From NCBI RefSeq assembly GCF_019511665.1, contig NZ_JAEUAW010000013.1:55683-119682 (forward strand): a DNA stretch of 64,000 bases, given 5' to 3'. Both the position numbers and the translations under genes were made by a program. How positions within the stretch are numbered: the first letter of the stretch is position 1; every line of letters begins with the position of its first letter. The notes beneath the pieces are model-generated. The model saw nothing but the letters and a program-made list of their open reading frames with translations, made no database searches and had not been told where the DNA came from. Shown here piece by piece: positions 43,186 to 51,230 of the stretch. The stretch comes from Microbacterium jejuense (lineage in GTDB: Bacteria > Actinomycetota > Actinomycetes > Actinomycetales > Microbacteriaceae).

Positions 43186-44678
43186 GCGGGTCTCCCCTCG
43201 ATAGCGGGTGTGAGGACGGGGTCGGGCAGGAACTCCGAGCCGTCGGCGCGTGCGAGCCGTGCACGGAAGGCGTCGACGGTCCCCGGCCACAGCAGCGTGA
43301 GGCGCCCCGAGCGGTCGTCCACGTACCAGTTGCGGCATCCGCCGGTCATCCAGCGAGTGGATGCCGCGGCCCGCGCGATCTCGTCGGTGTAGGCGCGTTC
43401 GGCGTCGGGGTCGACGCGCAGCACGCGGCGCCCGCGGCTCTGCAGCACGCGCGCGGCGTACGCGGCCTGCTCCTCGATCATGAGCACCGACGACGAGTGG
43501 CCGAGCGACGCGTTGGGACCGTTGAGGACGAAGAGGTTGGGGAACCCGGAGACCACGGTCGAGCCGAAGGCCGTCATACCCTCCGACCAGTGCTCGGCCA
43601 GGGTCTGCCCCTCGTCCCCGACGACGAGCTCCGCATACGGCTGGCGGGACGAGGCGAATCCGGTCGCGAGCACGAGGGCGTCCAGTTCGTGGCGTGTCCC
43701 GTCCGCGGCGACGACCGTCGCGCCCTCGACGCGGTCCACCGCGGCGGGCACGAGCGTGACGGCATCCGACGCGACGGCGGGGTAGAACTCGTCCGACAGC
43801 AGCACGCGCTTGCAGCCGAACGCATAGTCCGGCGTGAGCACCGCGCGCAGGACCGGGTCGGCGACCTGCGCCTCCAGGTGCGCACGGGCGACGGCTTCGG
43901 CCTCGGCGGCGGCGACGGAGTCGCCCGAGCGTGACGCGAAGCGCTCCTCGCCCTCGGCGTAGAGGTCTGCCCGGAGCGCTTCGAGGGCCTCGGGATCCGC
44001 GGCGAAGCGCTCGCGGTCGGCGTCGGAGTAGGCATCCCCGCCGCGCGGCACGATCCACGCGGGCGTGCGCTGGAACAGCGTGACGTGCGCCGCCGTGCGC
44101 GTGAGCGCGGGCACGATCTGGATCGCGCTCGCGCCCGTCCCGACGACGCCGATGCGCATGCCCTCCAGCGGCGCCGTGTGGTCCCACCGCGCCGAGTGGA
44201 ACACCGGTCCCGGGAAGGTCTCGAGCCCGGGGACGGCGGGGATCGCGGGCTCGGTCAGACGCCCGCACGCCAGCACGAGGGCGTCGGCGACGACGACCTC
44301 GGGCCCATGTCCGGCGCCGCCCGCGTCGATCAGCCACACCTCGCGCGCGGCATCCCAGCGCGCAGACTGCATGGGGGTCTGCAAATGGATGCGGTCGTGC
44401 AGCCCCTCGGCGTCGACGACGTGCTGCAGGTAGGCGTGGATCTCGTCGCCGCGGGCATACGTTCCCGACCACGACGGGTTCGGGTGCGCGGCGAAGCCGT
44501 ACAGGTGCGACGGCACGTCGCACGCGATGCCCGGGTAGGTGTTGTCGCGCCACGTGCCGCCCACGGAGGCTCCGCGCTCGAGCAGGACGAAGTCCTCGAT
44601 GCCCGCGCGTCGCAGGGCCATCGCCATGCCGATGCCGGCGAACCCCGCTCCGACGACGGCGACCTCGACGCGCGTCAT
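43182..44678 (-). CDS. Flavin monooxygenase of the Baeyer-Villiger type
   Basis: 498 residues. The first FAD-binding motif is VVGAGFAGIGMAMALRRAG, with the following ERGASVGGTWRDNTYPG; the second (NADPH) is GVVGTGASAIQI. Between them lies FPGPVFHSARWDH, fitting the FxGxxxHxxxW fingerprint of Baeyer-Villiger monooxygenases. LDALVLATGFASSRQPY and PNLFVLNGPNASLGHSS are also typical. It would insert one oxygen atom from O2 into a ketone or oxidise a heteroatom, using NADPH and FAD. It is coupled on both sides by 4-bp overlaps, with fbiC upstream and fgd downstream, inside an F420 operon, yet the fold is not F420-dependent. Its substrate and the reason for this placement are unknown. Confidence 0.88.
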   Translation of the reverse strand: MTRVEVAVVGAGFAGIGMAMALRRAGIEDFVLLERGASVGGTWRDNTYPGIACDVPSHLYGFAAHPNPSWSGTYARGDEIHAYLQHVVDAEGLHDRIHLQTPMQSARWDAAREVWLIDAGGAGHGPEVVVADALVLACGRLTEPAIPAVPGLETFPGPVFHSARWDHTAPLEGMRIGVVGTGASAIQIVPALTRTAAHVTLFQRTPAWIVPRGGDAYSDADRERFAADPEALEALRADLYAEGEERFASRSGDSVAAAEAEAVARAHLEAQVADPVLRAVLTPDYAFGCKRVLLSDEFYPAVASDAVTLVPAAVDRVEGATVVAADGTRHELDALVLATGFASSRQPYAELVVGDEGQTLAEHWSEGMTAFGSTVVSGFPNLFVLNGPNASLGHSSSVLMIEEQAAYAARVLQSRGRRVLRVDPDAERAYTDEIARAAASTRWMTGGCRNWYVDDRSGRLTLLWPGTVDAFRARLARADGSEFLPDPVLTPAIEGRPA

Positions 44679-47383
44679 CCGGGCACCTGACCGTAGGTCG
44701 TGGTGCGCAGGCGGAAGGGGCGGAACAGCCGCGCCACCATCGCCGTCGCGTCGGCGACGGGCAGCTCCTGCCCGAACTCGATTCCGGCCTCAGGCTTGAC
44801 GCGGCCGTCGAGCAGCGCGCCGCCGAGGTCGTCGCCGCCCGACTGCAGCAGCACGACCGAGGCCTCGCGGCCGAGGCGGGTCCACGGGATCTGCACGTGC
44901 GGGATGCTGCCCGACAGCAGCAGCCGCGACACGGCCACCATCGCCCGGTGCTCATCGATCGGCGCGCGCCCGGCGACGAGCGGCACCCCGCCTGCCGGGC
45001 CCGGCAGCGGGATCGGCACGAACTCGGTGAACCCGTTCGTGGCGGATTGGATCTCGCGCAGCCGGCGCAGGTGGGCGATGCGCTCGGTGGCCGTCTCAAC
45101 GTGGCCGTAGAACAGCACGCTCGTCGAGCGGAAGCCGGCGCGATGGGCGGCTGTGATGCCCTCGACCCAGCGATCGATGTCGAGGTCGCCGGGTGCCACC
45201 AGCCCGCGCACGCGTTCGCTCAGCACCTTGACCCCGGTGCCGGGGACGGTGTCGACGCCCGCATCGCGCAGCGTCGCCAGCGCGCCCTCTAGCCCCAGCC
45301 CGGTGCGGTCGGCGAGATCCCACACGTCCTGCGGGCGGTAGGCATGGAGGTGGATGCCGGGCGCCCCGGTCTTCACGGCACGGGCGATGTCGACGTAGCC
45401 CGACGGGTCGGCCTCGGTCGGCAGCATCCCCTGCACGCAGATCTCGGTCGCGCCGAGGTCCCACGCGTCGGCCGCGATGGCGGCGACGTCGTCGAGCGCG
45501 AACGCCGAGCCGAGACCCGACGACGTGAGGTTGCGGTTGACGACGAGCGTCACCGCTTCGCCGACGGTGTACCGGCGCACGTCGTCGGCGGTCGCCGCGA
45601 GCACGTCGAGGTCGTCGCCGGTGGCTTCGAGCAGTGCCGTCCACTCGGCGTCGTCGAGCGCGAGCGGGTCGGCGGCGGCGGACTCGGCGAGGCGGCGCAC
45701 GGGTCGCCCCGCGGAGGGCGCTCCAGCGCCCGCAGACGAAACGGGCGTGCCGTCGGTGGGCTTGGGGCCGAGGTCTTTCGTGCGGTCGGGGTGTTTCGTC
45801 TCGCTCGTGCCTCGCTCGCTCAACGGCCGGGCGGCTGCCGGTCGCCCCGCGGAGGGCGCTCCAGCGCCCGAAGACGAAACGCGCGTGCCGTCGGTGGGCT
45901 CGGGGCCGAGGTCGTTCGTGCCGTTGGGGTGTTTCGTCTCGCTCGTGCCTCGCTCGCTCGACGAGAGGGAGGCTGCCGGTCGTTGAGCGGAGGGCGCGCC
46001 AGCGACCGAAGACGAAACGCGCGCGCCGTCGGTGGGATCGGCGCCGAGGTCGTTCGTGCCGTTGGGGCGCTTCGTCTCGCTCGTGCCTCGCTCGCTCAAC
46101 GAGCGGGGGATGGGGTCGGCGGCAAGCCCCGTCGCGGGGTCGGCGAGAGCCGCCACGGCCGGCTGCAGGGCCGGGTCGATCCACGTCCCGGCGCCCTGCA
46201 CGAACTCGGGCTGGGCCGTCAGGCGCTCGCGCAGCTCGAAGCCCAGCTCGGCGGTCATGCGGGCGAGGTCCGACAGGTGCGGCCAGGGGCGCTCGGGGTT
46301 GACGTGGTCGGCGGTCAGCGGCGAGACGCCGCCCCAGTCGTCCGCGCCGGCGCGCACCAGCAAGCCGAACTCGGCGGCGTCCGACAGATTCGGGGGCACC
46401 TGGATCCGCATGCGCGGCCCCATCACGAGCCGCGCCACCGCGACCGCCGCGACGTACTCGAGCAGGTCCGCGTCGGGTGCGCCCTGCATCGCCGTCCGCG
46501 GCTTGGCGCGGAAGTTCTGGACGATGACCTCCTGCACGTGGCCCTGCTTCTGGTCCGCGGAGAGGCCGTCGACCTGGTGCCGCTCGTGGACGTCGCGGAT
46601 CGCGACGAGCGACTCTGCGCGATCGCGCACCGTCTCTCCGATCCCGACGAGGATGCCGGTGGTGAAGGGGATGCGCTGACGCCCGGCATCCTCGATCACG
46701 GCGAGACGCACCGCGGGATCCTTGTCGGGCGACCCGAAATGCACCTGGCCGGGCTCCTCGTACAGACGGCGCGACGTGGTCTCGAGCATCATGCCCATCG
46801 ACGGGGCGACCGGACGCAGCTGCGCGAGCTCGTCGGCCGACATCACGCCGGGGTTCGCGTGCGCGAGCAGCCCGGTCTCGGCGGTGACCAGGCGGGCGAT
46901 GTGCGCGACGTACTCGATGGTCGACGCGAAGCCGTGCTCGTCGAGCCACGCGCGCGCCTCGGGCCACCGTTCCTCGGGCCGGTCGCCCAAGGTCAGCAGC
47001 ACCTCCTTGCAGCCGAGTGCCTGGCCCTGCCGCACCACCGCGAGCACCTGCTCGGGCGACATGTAGGCCGGCTTGCGCTTCTTGAGCAGCTGCCCGGGGG
47101 TGTCGACGAACACGCAGTAGTGGCAGCGGTCGCGGCACAGCGTGGTCAGCGGGACGAAGACCTTGCGCGAGTACGTGATCACGCCGGGGCGACCGGATGC
47201 CGCGAGCCCGGCATCCCGCATCTCGGAGGCCAGCGCGAGCAGACGCTCGAAGCGCTCGCCCGTCGCGCCGAGCAGCGTCTCGGCGTCCGAGACGTCGAGG
47301 CGTTCCCCCGCCGCGGCGCGGTCGAGCACGAGGTCGACCTCGGCGGCCGACGGGGAGGCGACGATGGGGGACGCGACGGTCAC
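44675..47383 (-). CDS. fbiC: FO synthase FbiC (CofG-CofH fusion) with altered CofH half
   Basis: 902 residues. The CofG half (about 1-415) has the radical-SAM cluster CRDRCHYC (Cys83, 87, 90), KKRKPAYMSPEQV, TLGDRPEERWPEA and GADDWGGVSPLTADHVNPE in split form. Residues about 425-559 are three repeats of 42-46 residues, encoded by R1 DNA, filling the usual variable linker. The CofH half (about 590-902) keeps VVNRNL, ATEICVQGMLPTE, GYVDIARAVK, LHAYRPQDVW, VLFYGHVETATERIAHL and GFTEFVPIPLPG. However, directly after VVNRN (616-620) the expected CxxxCxxC segment is missing: the sequence passes from LTSSGLG to SAFALDD with no cysteine. FbiC normally makes FO from tyrosine and a ribitylaminouracil; CofH does the first step and needs that cluster. 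The GTG at 47383 begins the operon. Confidence 0.88.
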   Translation of the reverse strand: MTVASPIVASPSAAEVDLVLDRAAAGERLDVSDAETLLGATGERFERLLALASEMRDAGLAASGRPGVITYSRKVFVPLTTLCRDRCHYCVFVDTPGQLLKKRKPAYMSPEQVLAVVRQGQALGCKEVLLTLGDRPEERWPEARAWLDEHGFASTIEYVAHIARLVTAETGLLAHANPGVMSADELAQLRPVAPSMGMMLETTSRRLYEEPGQVHFGSPDKDPAVRLAVIEDAGRQRIPFTTGILVGIGETVRDRAESLVAIRDVHERHQVDGLSADQKQGHVQEVIVQNFRAKPRTAMQGAPDADLLEYVAAVAVARLVMGPRMRIQVPPNLSDAAEFGLLVRAGADDWGGVSPLTADHVNPERPWPHLSDLARMTAELGFELRERLTAQPEFVQGAGTWIDPALQPAVAALADPATGLAADPIPRSLSERGTSETKRPNGTNDLGADPTDGARVSSSVAGAPSAQRPAASLSSSERGTSETKHPNGTNDLGPEPTDGTRVSSSGAGAPSAGRPAAARPLSERGTSETKHPDRTKDLGPKPTDGTPVSSAGAGAPSAGRPVRRLAESAAADPLALDDAEWTALLEATGDDLDVLAATADDVRRYTVGEAVTLVVNRNLTSSGLGSAFALDDVAAIAADAWDLGATEICVQGMLPTEADPSGYVDIARAVKTGAPGIHLHAYRPQDVWDLADRTGLGLEGALATLRDAGVDTVPGTGVKVLSERVRGLVAPGDLDIDRWVEGITAAHRAGFRSTSVLFYGHVETATERIAHLRRLREIQSATNGFTEFVPIPLPGPAGGVPLVAGRAPIDEHRAMVAVSRLLLSGSIPHVQIPWTRLGREASVVLLQSGGDDLGGALLDGRVKPEAGIEFGQELPVADATAMVARLFRPFRLRTTTYGQVPG
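45701..46110. repeat. R1 array of three units inside fbiC
   Basis: Units begin near 45702, 45839 and 45978 with a period of about 137 bp. All three stay in frame on the minus strand and encode variants of SERGTSETKHPNGTNDLG followed by DGTRVSSSGAGAPSAG. Like intergenic units they consist of a left arm (GACGAAACG) and a right arm (GTTTCGTCTCGCTCG). Confidence 0.9.
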
Positions 47384-47486
47384 TGATCCAGTCTTGCACC
47401 GAGTCCGGGGGTCGTGGCCCGGGATCGTTGCCCTCCCGTAAGCAAATCAGCCCGGAACACGGCGGGGGCGCTGGCAGACTAGGCAC

Positions 47487-47951
47487 ATGGTGACACTGCT
47501 GCTCGACTCGACGCAGCTCGAGGTCGTGCTGTCGGTGTCGGAGCGCGCCCTGTCATTCCGCAAGGGGAATGTCGTCATCGAGCGCTCGACCATCACGAAG
47601 GTGCAGCTCACCGACGACGCGTGGACGTGGCTGCGCGGCATCCCGAGTCCCGGCACGCACGTGCGCGGCGTCATCGCGATGGGCACGTGGCGCTCGGCAG
47701 GCGGCGACGATTTCGCGCTGATCCGCCGTCACCGCCCGAGCGTCGTCATCGACCTCGACGGGCATCCCGAGTTCCAGCGCGTGATCCTGACGACGCGTCA
47801 CGGCCTCGCTCTCGTGCAGGCGCTGCGCGTCGAGGTCGCCGAAGAGCCGGTCGACGTCGTCGAGATCGCCGCCGAGACCGGCAACACGCCAGCGGTGCCC
47901 GAGAAGAAGCCCCGCAAGCGCAAGTCGCCCGCTCCGGCGCCGGCGGTCTGA
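47487..47951 (+). CDS. Hypothetical protein, PH-like fold
   Basis: 154 residues, soluble. Strand-rich N-terminal part (TLLLDSTQLEVVLSVSERALSFRKGNVVIERSTI in two strands pairs), then WTWLRGIPSPGTHVRGVIAMGTWRSAGGDDFALIRR and VVIDLDGHPEFQRVILTT. This looks like the bacterial pleckstrin-like domains found in small cytosolic or membrane-linked proteins. The C-terminus (VPEKKPRKRKSPAPAPAV) is basic and disordered. The ATG at 47487 lies 103 bp from the divergent fbiC start. No partner gene follows; an R3 repeat array begins 30 bp after the stop. Function unknown. Confidence 0.65.
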   Translation: MVTLLLDSTQLEVVLSVSERALSFRKGNVVIERSTITKVQLTDDAWTWLRGIPSPGTHVRGVIAMGTWRSAGGDDFALIRRHRPSVVIDLDGHPEFQRVILTTRHGLALVQALRVEVAEEPVDVVEIAAETGNTPAVPEKKPRKRKSPAPAPAV

Positions 47952-47980
47952 CGGGGCCCTGCCCGCCAGCGGCCGCTCCT

Positions 47981-48269
47981 GGCGACTCGCCAGGAACGAC
48001 GCACCGACCTCGCCGTTTGTGGCGACTGGCCGGTCAGCGCGGCTCGCTCCGTTCGTCGCGACTCGCCAGGAACGACGCACCTACCTCGCCGTTCGTGGCG
48101 ACTCGCCGGGTTCGGCGCACCGACCTCGCCGTTTGTGGCGACTCGCCGGGTTCGGCGCAACGACCTCGCCGTTTGTGGCGACTGGCCGGGTCAGCGCGGC
48201 TCCCTCCGTTCGTGGCGACTCGCCAGGAACGACGCACCTACCTCGCCGTTCGTGGCGACTCGCCACGAC
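47981..48269. repeat. R3 tandem repeat, eight units of 37-40 bp
   Basis: The core GGCGACTCGCC (or GGCGACTGGCC) occurs at 47981, 48021, 48058, 48097, 48137, 48177, 48214 and 48254. The sequences between cores also repeat (ACCGACCTCGCCGTTTGTGG, or TCAGCGCGGCTCGCTCCGTT), so it is not a CRISPR array. The core is nearly palindromic. It fills the 339-bp gap 47952-48290 between converging genes; I see no gene in it. Confidence 0.85.
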
Positions 48270-48290
48270 CGAGCGGCGCGCAGGCCGGCG

Positions 48291-49115
48291 TCAGCTGACG
48301 TCGCGGCGCCAGCTCACGATGTGGCCGAGTACGACGAACACGACGGCATAGCCGAGCAGCACCAGGCCGCCCGCCCACCATTCCAGCTGGGTCATCGTGG
48401 TCTGCACCGACATCGTGAAGACGCTCGCCCCGACGAGCGCGTCGCTCGCCGCCCCCGGCAGGAACTGCGTGAAGTCCGCCAGGCCCTCCACGAACGCGCT
48501 GGCCGCACGCCCGATCGGCTCCAGGAACTGGGTGAACACCAGCACCCCGACGATCGCGCCCACCTGGTTGCGCACGAGGGCGCCGACCCCGATGCCGATG
48601 AGTGCCCACAGCACGTAGGCGAGCAGCATCCGCCCCACCATCGCCCACGTGTCGGTGGAGGCGAACTGCGTGTCGAGCCCGAAGCCCGACAGGATCCCGG
48701 CCGACACCCCGACCGACGCGAGCACGCCGACCACTCCGAGCAGCGCGCCGAGCAGCACGCCGACGGCGAGCTTCGCCACCAGCACGCGTCCGCGACGCGG
48801 CGTCGCGAGGAACGTCGGCGTCAGCGTCTTGTGCCGGAATTCCGCCGTCACCATGAGCGTGCCCACGAGCAGCGGGAACACATACCCGACCGCGGTCGCG
48901 GTGCTGTACAGCGTCGCCGGCAGGATCTCTTCCGGAAGCGGCGGAGCGCCCGACGACCCACCCGGCAGCGAGCCCGTGGCCGACATCGAGAACACGAACG
49001 CCAGCACGCCTGCCGTGAACGCGACGTACACGAACAGCACGATCGCGAGGATCCACCAGATGCTCGTCGAGAACAGCTTGGTCGTCTCGGAGCGGGTCGC
49101 CGCGGTGAGGCTCAT
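48291..49115 (-). CDS. ABC-2 type transporter permease
   Basis: 274 residues with six hydrophobic segments, at about 18-42, 70-92, 112-140, 158-185, 190-210 and 240-262. The start SLTAATRSETTKLFSTSIWW and the following TAEFRHKTLTPTFLATPRRGRVLVAKL, a cytosolic coupling loop, are typical of the ABC-2 permeases paired with NatA/CcmA-like ATPases. The ATG overlaps the stop of the ATPase gene by 4 bp (ATGA). Together they form a complete exporter. Its stop is next to the R3 array. Substrate unknown. Confidence 0.85.
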   Translation of the reverse strand: MSLTAATRSETTKLFSTSIWWILAIVLFVYVAFTAGVLAFVFSMSATGSLPGGSSGAPPLPEEILPATLYSTATAVGYVFPLLVGTLMVTAEFRHKTLTPTFLATPRRGRVLVAKLAVGVLLGALLGVVGVLASVGVSAGILSGFGLDTQFASTDTWAMVGRMLLAYVLWALIGIGVGALVRNQVGAIVGVLVFTQFLEPIGRAASAFVEGLADFTQFLPGAASDALVGASVFTMSVQTTMTQLEWWAGGLVLLGYAVVFVVLGHIVSWRRDVS

Positions 49116-51127
49116 CGCCGGCCTCCTTCGTGCTCGTCATCGGCGGGAGTCGTGGATGCCGCCTCCCGCGGCTCCTCGGCCCGCTCGGCAACGGGCCCGG
49201 GGTCGTCCGCACCGTCGGCGCGTTTCGTCTCGCTTCGCTCGCTCAACGACCGGGGGTCGTCGGGTTCCGGTCGTTGAGCGGACGGCGCTCCGGCGGTCGA
49301 AGACGAGACGTCATCGTCCGTGGACAGGCCTTCGCCGGTGTCGAATGCAGCGAAGAAGGCGTCGGCCTCGACGTCGGCGTCGGTCTTCACGTAGTGCTCC
49401 CACGGACGGTCGTCGTCCTCGTCGGGCGGCTCGGGCGTCGACAGCTCGTCGTCGATCGCGCCCAGCTCTTCGACGTCGGGATCCGCGTCCTCCGGCGGGT
49501 CCGGCTCGTTCGCGGCGTCGGACTCCGGCGCCGGCTCGGGCGCCGGCTCCGGAGCCGGCGGCACGATGTCGATGACACCCGTGCTCGCCACCGCGAACCC
49601 GGCGCTCGTCGTCACCACGGGCTCGCCGACGGGCGCGCCCACGGTGGGGACGTCGGCGTAGGGGTCAGGTCCGAGCTCGGATGCCGCCGCCGGCTCGGGT
49701 TCGGGCTCCGGTTCGGGCGCGGAGTCGGTGCGGGACGGTTCGGGGTCCGGGTCGGGTCCGGGCGCGGCATCGGCGGGAGACGGTTCGGGTTCGGGCTCCG
49801 GCTCGGGTCCCGGTCCCGGCTCCAGCGCCGGCTCGGGCGCCGACGCGGCGGGTTCGGGCTCCGCAAGTACGTCATCCACCGGGGCGGCGGTCTCCGTCGC
49901 GGGGACAGGCTCCTCGTCCTCGCGGTCGCGCTCTGCGGCCCAGGCGGCACCGGCGGCCGCTCCGAGCGCCGCGGCGGCTCCGGGAGCCCCGGTGGCCTCG
50001 GCGTCGAGTGCCGCCGCGTCCACGACCGACTCGTCGGCCTCGCGCGAGTCGTCGGCGTCGCGGTGCTCGTCGGCCTGCCCGCCCGGTGCCGCACCAGCGG
50101 CGGCCGCCGGCGTCACCCCGGCAGCGACCGCTGCGGACCCGAACGCCGCAGCGTCGGCGGGGGATGCCTCGACCGGCGCGGTCGCGGGGGGCGCGGCATC
50201 CACCGACGAGACGCCGGCCGCGGAGGCGTGCACGCGCGTGCCGTTCACGAGGTCGAGGAAGACCTCCTCGAGCGCCGGGCCGCGCCGCTGCAGCCCCGAC
50301 AGCGCGACCCCGGCGGCGGCCGCGGCCGCGCCGACAGCGGCGGGATCGGCGCCGCGCACCGTCAGCCCGGACCGCAGCACCTCGTACGGCAGGCCGGCGG
50401 CCGACAGCGCGGCGGCCAGGGCCTCGCGGTCGGGAGCGTCGACGACCGTGGCGTGCTCGGTCGGGTCGGCGAGGTCGTCGATGGATCCCTCGAACACGAG
50501 TCGCCCGCGCGAGATGATCAGCAGGGCGTCGACGGTCTGCTGCACCTCGGCCAGCAGGTGCGACGAGACGAGCACCGTGCGCCCCTCGGCCGCGAGCTGC
50601 CGCAGGAAGCCGCGCATCCAGCGGATGCCCTCGGGGTCCAAGCCGTTCGACGGCTCGTCGAGCACGAGCACGCCCGGGTCGCCGAGCAGCGCGTACGCCA
50701 GTCCGAGCCGCTGGCGCATTCCCAGCGAGTAGCCGCCGACCTTGCGCCCGCCGGCATCCCCGAGCCCGACGAGGCCGAGCACCTCGTCCACGCGGCTGCG
50801 CGGAATCCCCGCCGCCTGCGCGTAGATCGTGAGGTGGGCGGCGCCGGTGCGGCCTGGATGGAAGCTGGATGCCTCCAGCACCGCGCCGACCGTCTGCAGC
50901 GGGTGGCCGAGCTCGGCGTACCGCCTGCCGCCGATCGTCGCGTGTCCGCTCGTCGCGCGCACGAGGCCCAGCAGGATCCGCAGCGTCGTCGTCTTGCCCG
51001 CGCCGTTGGGACCGAGGAATCCGGTCACGCGGCCCGGCTCGACGCGTGCGGACAGGTCCGACACCGCGGTGACCGCGCCGAAGCGCTTGGTGACACCTGA
51101 GAACTCCAGCGACTGGCCGTCGGGCAT
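49112..51127 (-). CDS. ABC transporter ATPase with a ~350-residue acidic Pro/Glu tail
   Basis: 671 residues, about twice the usual length. The nucleotide-binding domain (1-225) has Walker A GPNGAGKTT, signature YSLGMRQRLGLA and Walker B VLVLDEPSNGLDPEG, then a small C-terminal domain to about 305 ending LSGLQRRGPALEEVFLDLV. The remaining 350 or so residues are low complexity: alanine-rich first, then runs such as PEPEPEPEPSPADAAPGPDP, several acidic blocks, one apparently ordered short piece (RPWEHYVKTDADVEADAFFAAFD) and finally R1-derived sequence with SLSERSETKR. It contains no membrane span. The ATG at 51127 begins MPDGQSLEFSG; an earlier in-frame ATG lacks similarity. The tail is presumably cytosolic and disordered; whether it serves regulation or is neutral expansion is unknown. 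Confidence 0.85.
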   Translation of the reverse strand: MPDGQSLEFSGVTKRFGAVTAVSDLSARVEPGRVTGFLGPNGAGKTTTLRILLGLVRATSGHATIGGRRYAELGHPLQTVGAVLEASSFHPGRTGAAHLTIYAQAAGIPRSRVDEVLGLVGLGDAGGRKVGGYSLGMRQRLGLAYALLGDPGVLVLDEPSNGLDPEGIRWMRGFLRQLAAEGRTVLVSSHLLAEVQQTVDALLIISRGRLVFEGSIDDLADPTEHATVVDAPDREALAAALSAAGLPYEVLRSGLTVRGADPAAVGAAAAAAGVALSGLQRRGPALEEVFLDLVNGTRVHASAAGVSSVDAAPPATAPVEASPADAAAFGSAAVAAGVTPAAAAGAAPGGQADEHRDADDSREADESVVDAAALDAEATGAPGAAAALGAAAGAAWAAERDREDEEPVPATETAAPVDDVLAEPEPAASAPEPALEPGPGPEPEPEPEPSPADAAPGPDPDPEPSRTDSAPEPEPEPEPAAASELGPDPYADVPTVGAPVGEPVVTTSAGFAVASTGVIDIVPPAPEPAPEPAPESDAANEPDPPEDADPDVEELGAIDDELSTPEPPDEDDDRPWEHYVKTDADVEADAFFAAFDTGEGLSTDDDVSSSTAGAPSAQRPEPDDPRSLSERSETKRADGADDPGPVAERAEEPREAASTTPADDEHEGGRR
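49219..49313. repeat. R1 repeat arms inside the ABC ATPase gene
   Basis: A right arm (GCGTTTCGTCTCGCTTCGCT to CAACGAC) at 49219-49250 and a left arm (TCGTTGAGCGGACGGCGCTC to GACGAGACG) at 49269-49310 stand back to back, opposite to the order in a single unit. On the minus strand they encode VSSSTAGAPSAQRP and SLSERSETKR near the C-terminus. Confidence 0.8.
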
Positions 51128-51230
51128 GCGTGAACCCTCTCGTCGTGCGGGGCGATGCCGCCTCCTCGCGGCACTCCGTCCCATCCTGGCGGAAATCCCG
51201 CGTCACCGTGAGGGAAGTTGTGGCGCGCGG

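Noticed and set aside
42172..45099. A 975-codon version of fgd running back over the monooxygenase gene
   Set aside because: The extension is out-of-frame shadow sequence; the 337-residue Fgd starts at an ATG that overlaps the monooxygenase stop codon.
45510..45560. Frameshift as the cause of the missing CofH cysteines
   Set aside because: The frame is continuous with conserved sequence on both sides, and no other frame restores a CxxxCxxC motif here.
47480..47485. TAGGCA as a leaderless -10 box for the gene at 47487
   Set aside because: It ends only 1 nt before the ATG, too close for a transcript start at the ATG.
47981..48269. CRISPR array
   Set aside because: The 37-40 bp period looks suggestive, but the sequences between cores are repeats themselves, not unique spacers, and no cas gene is nearby.
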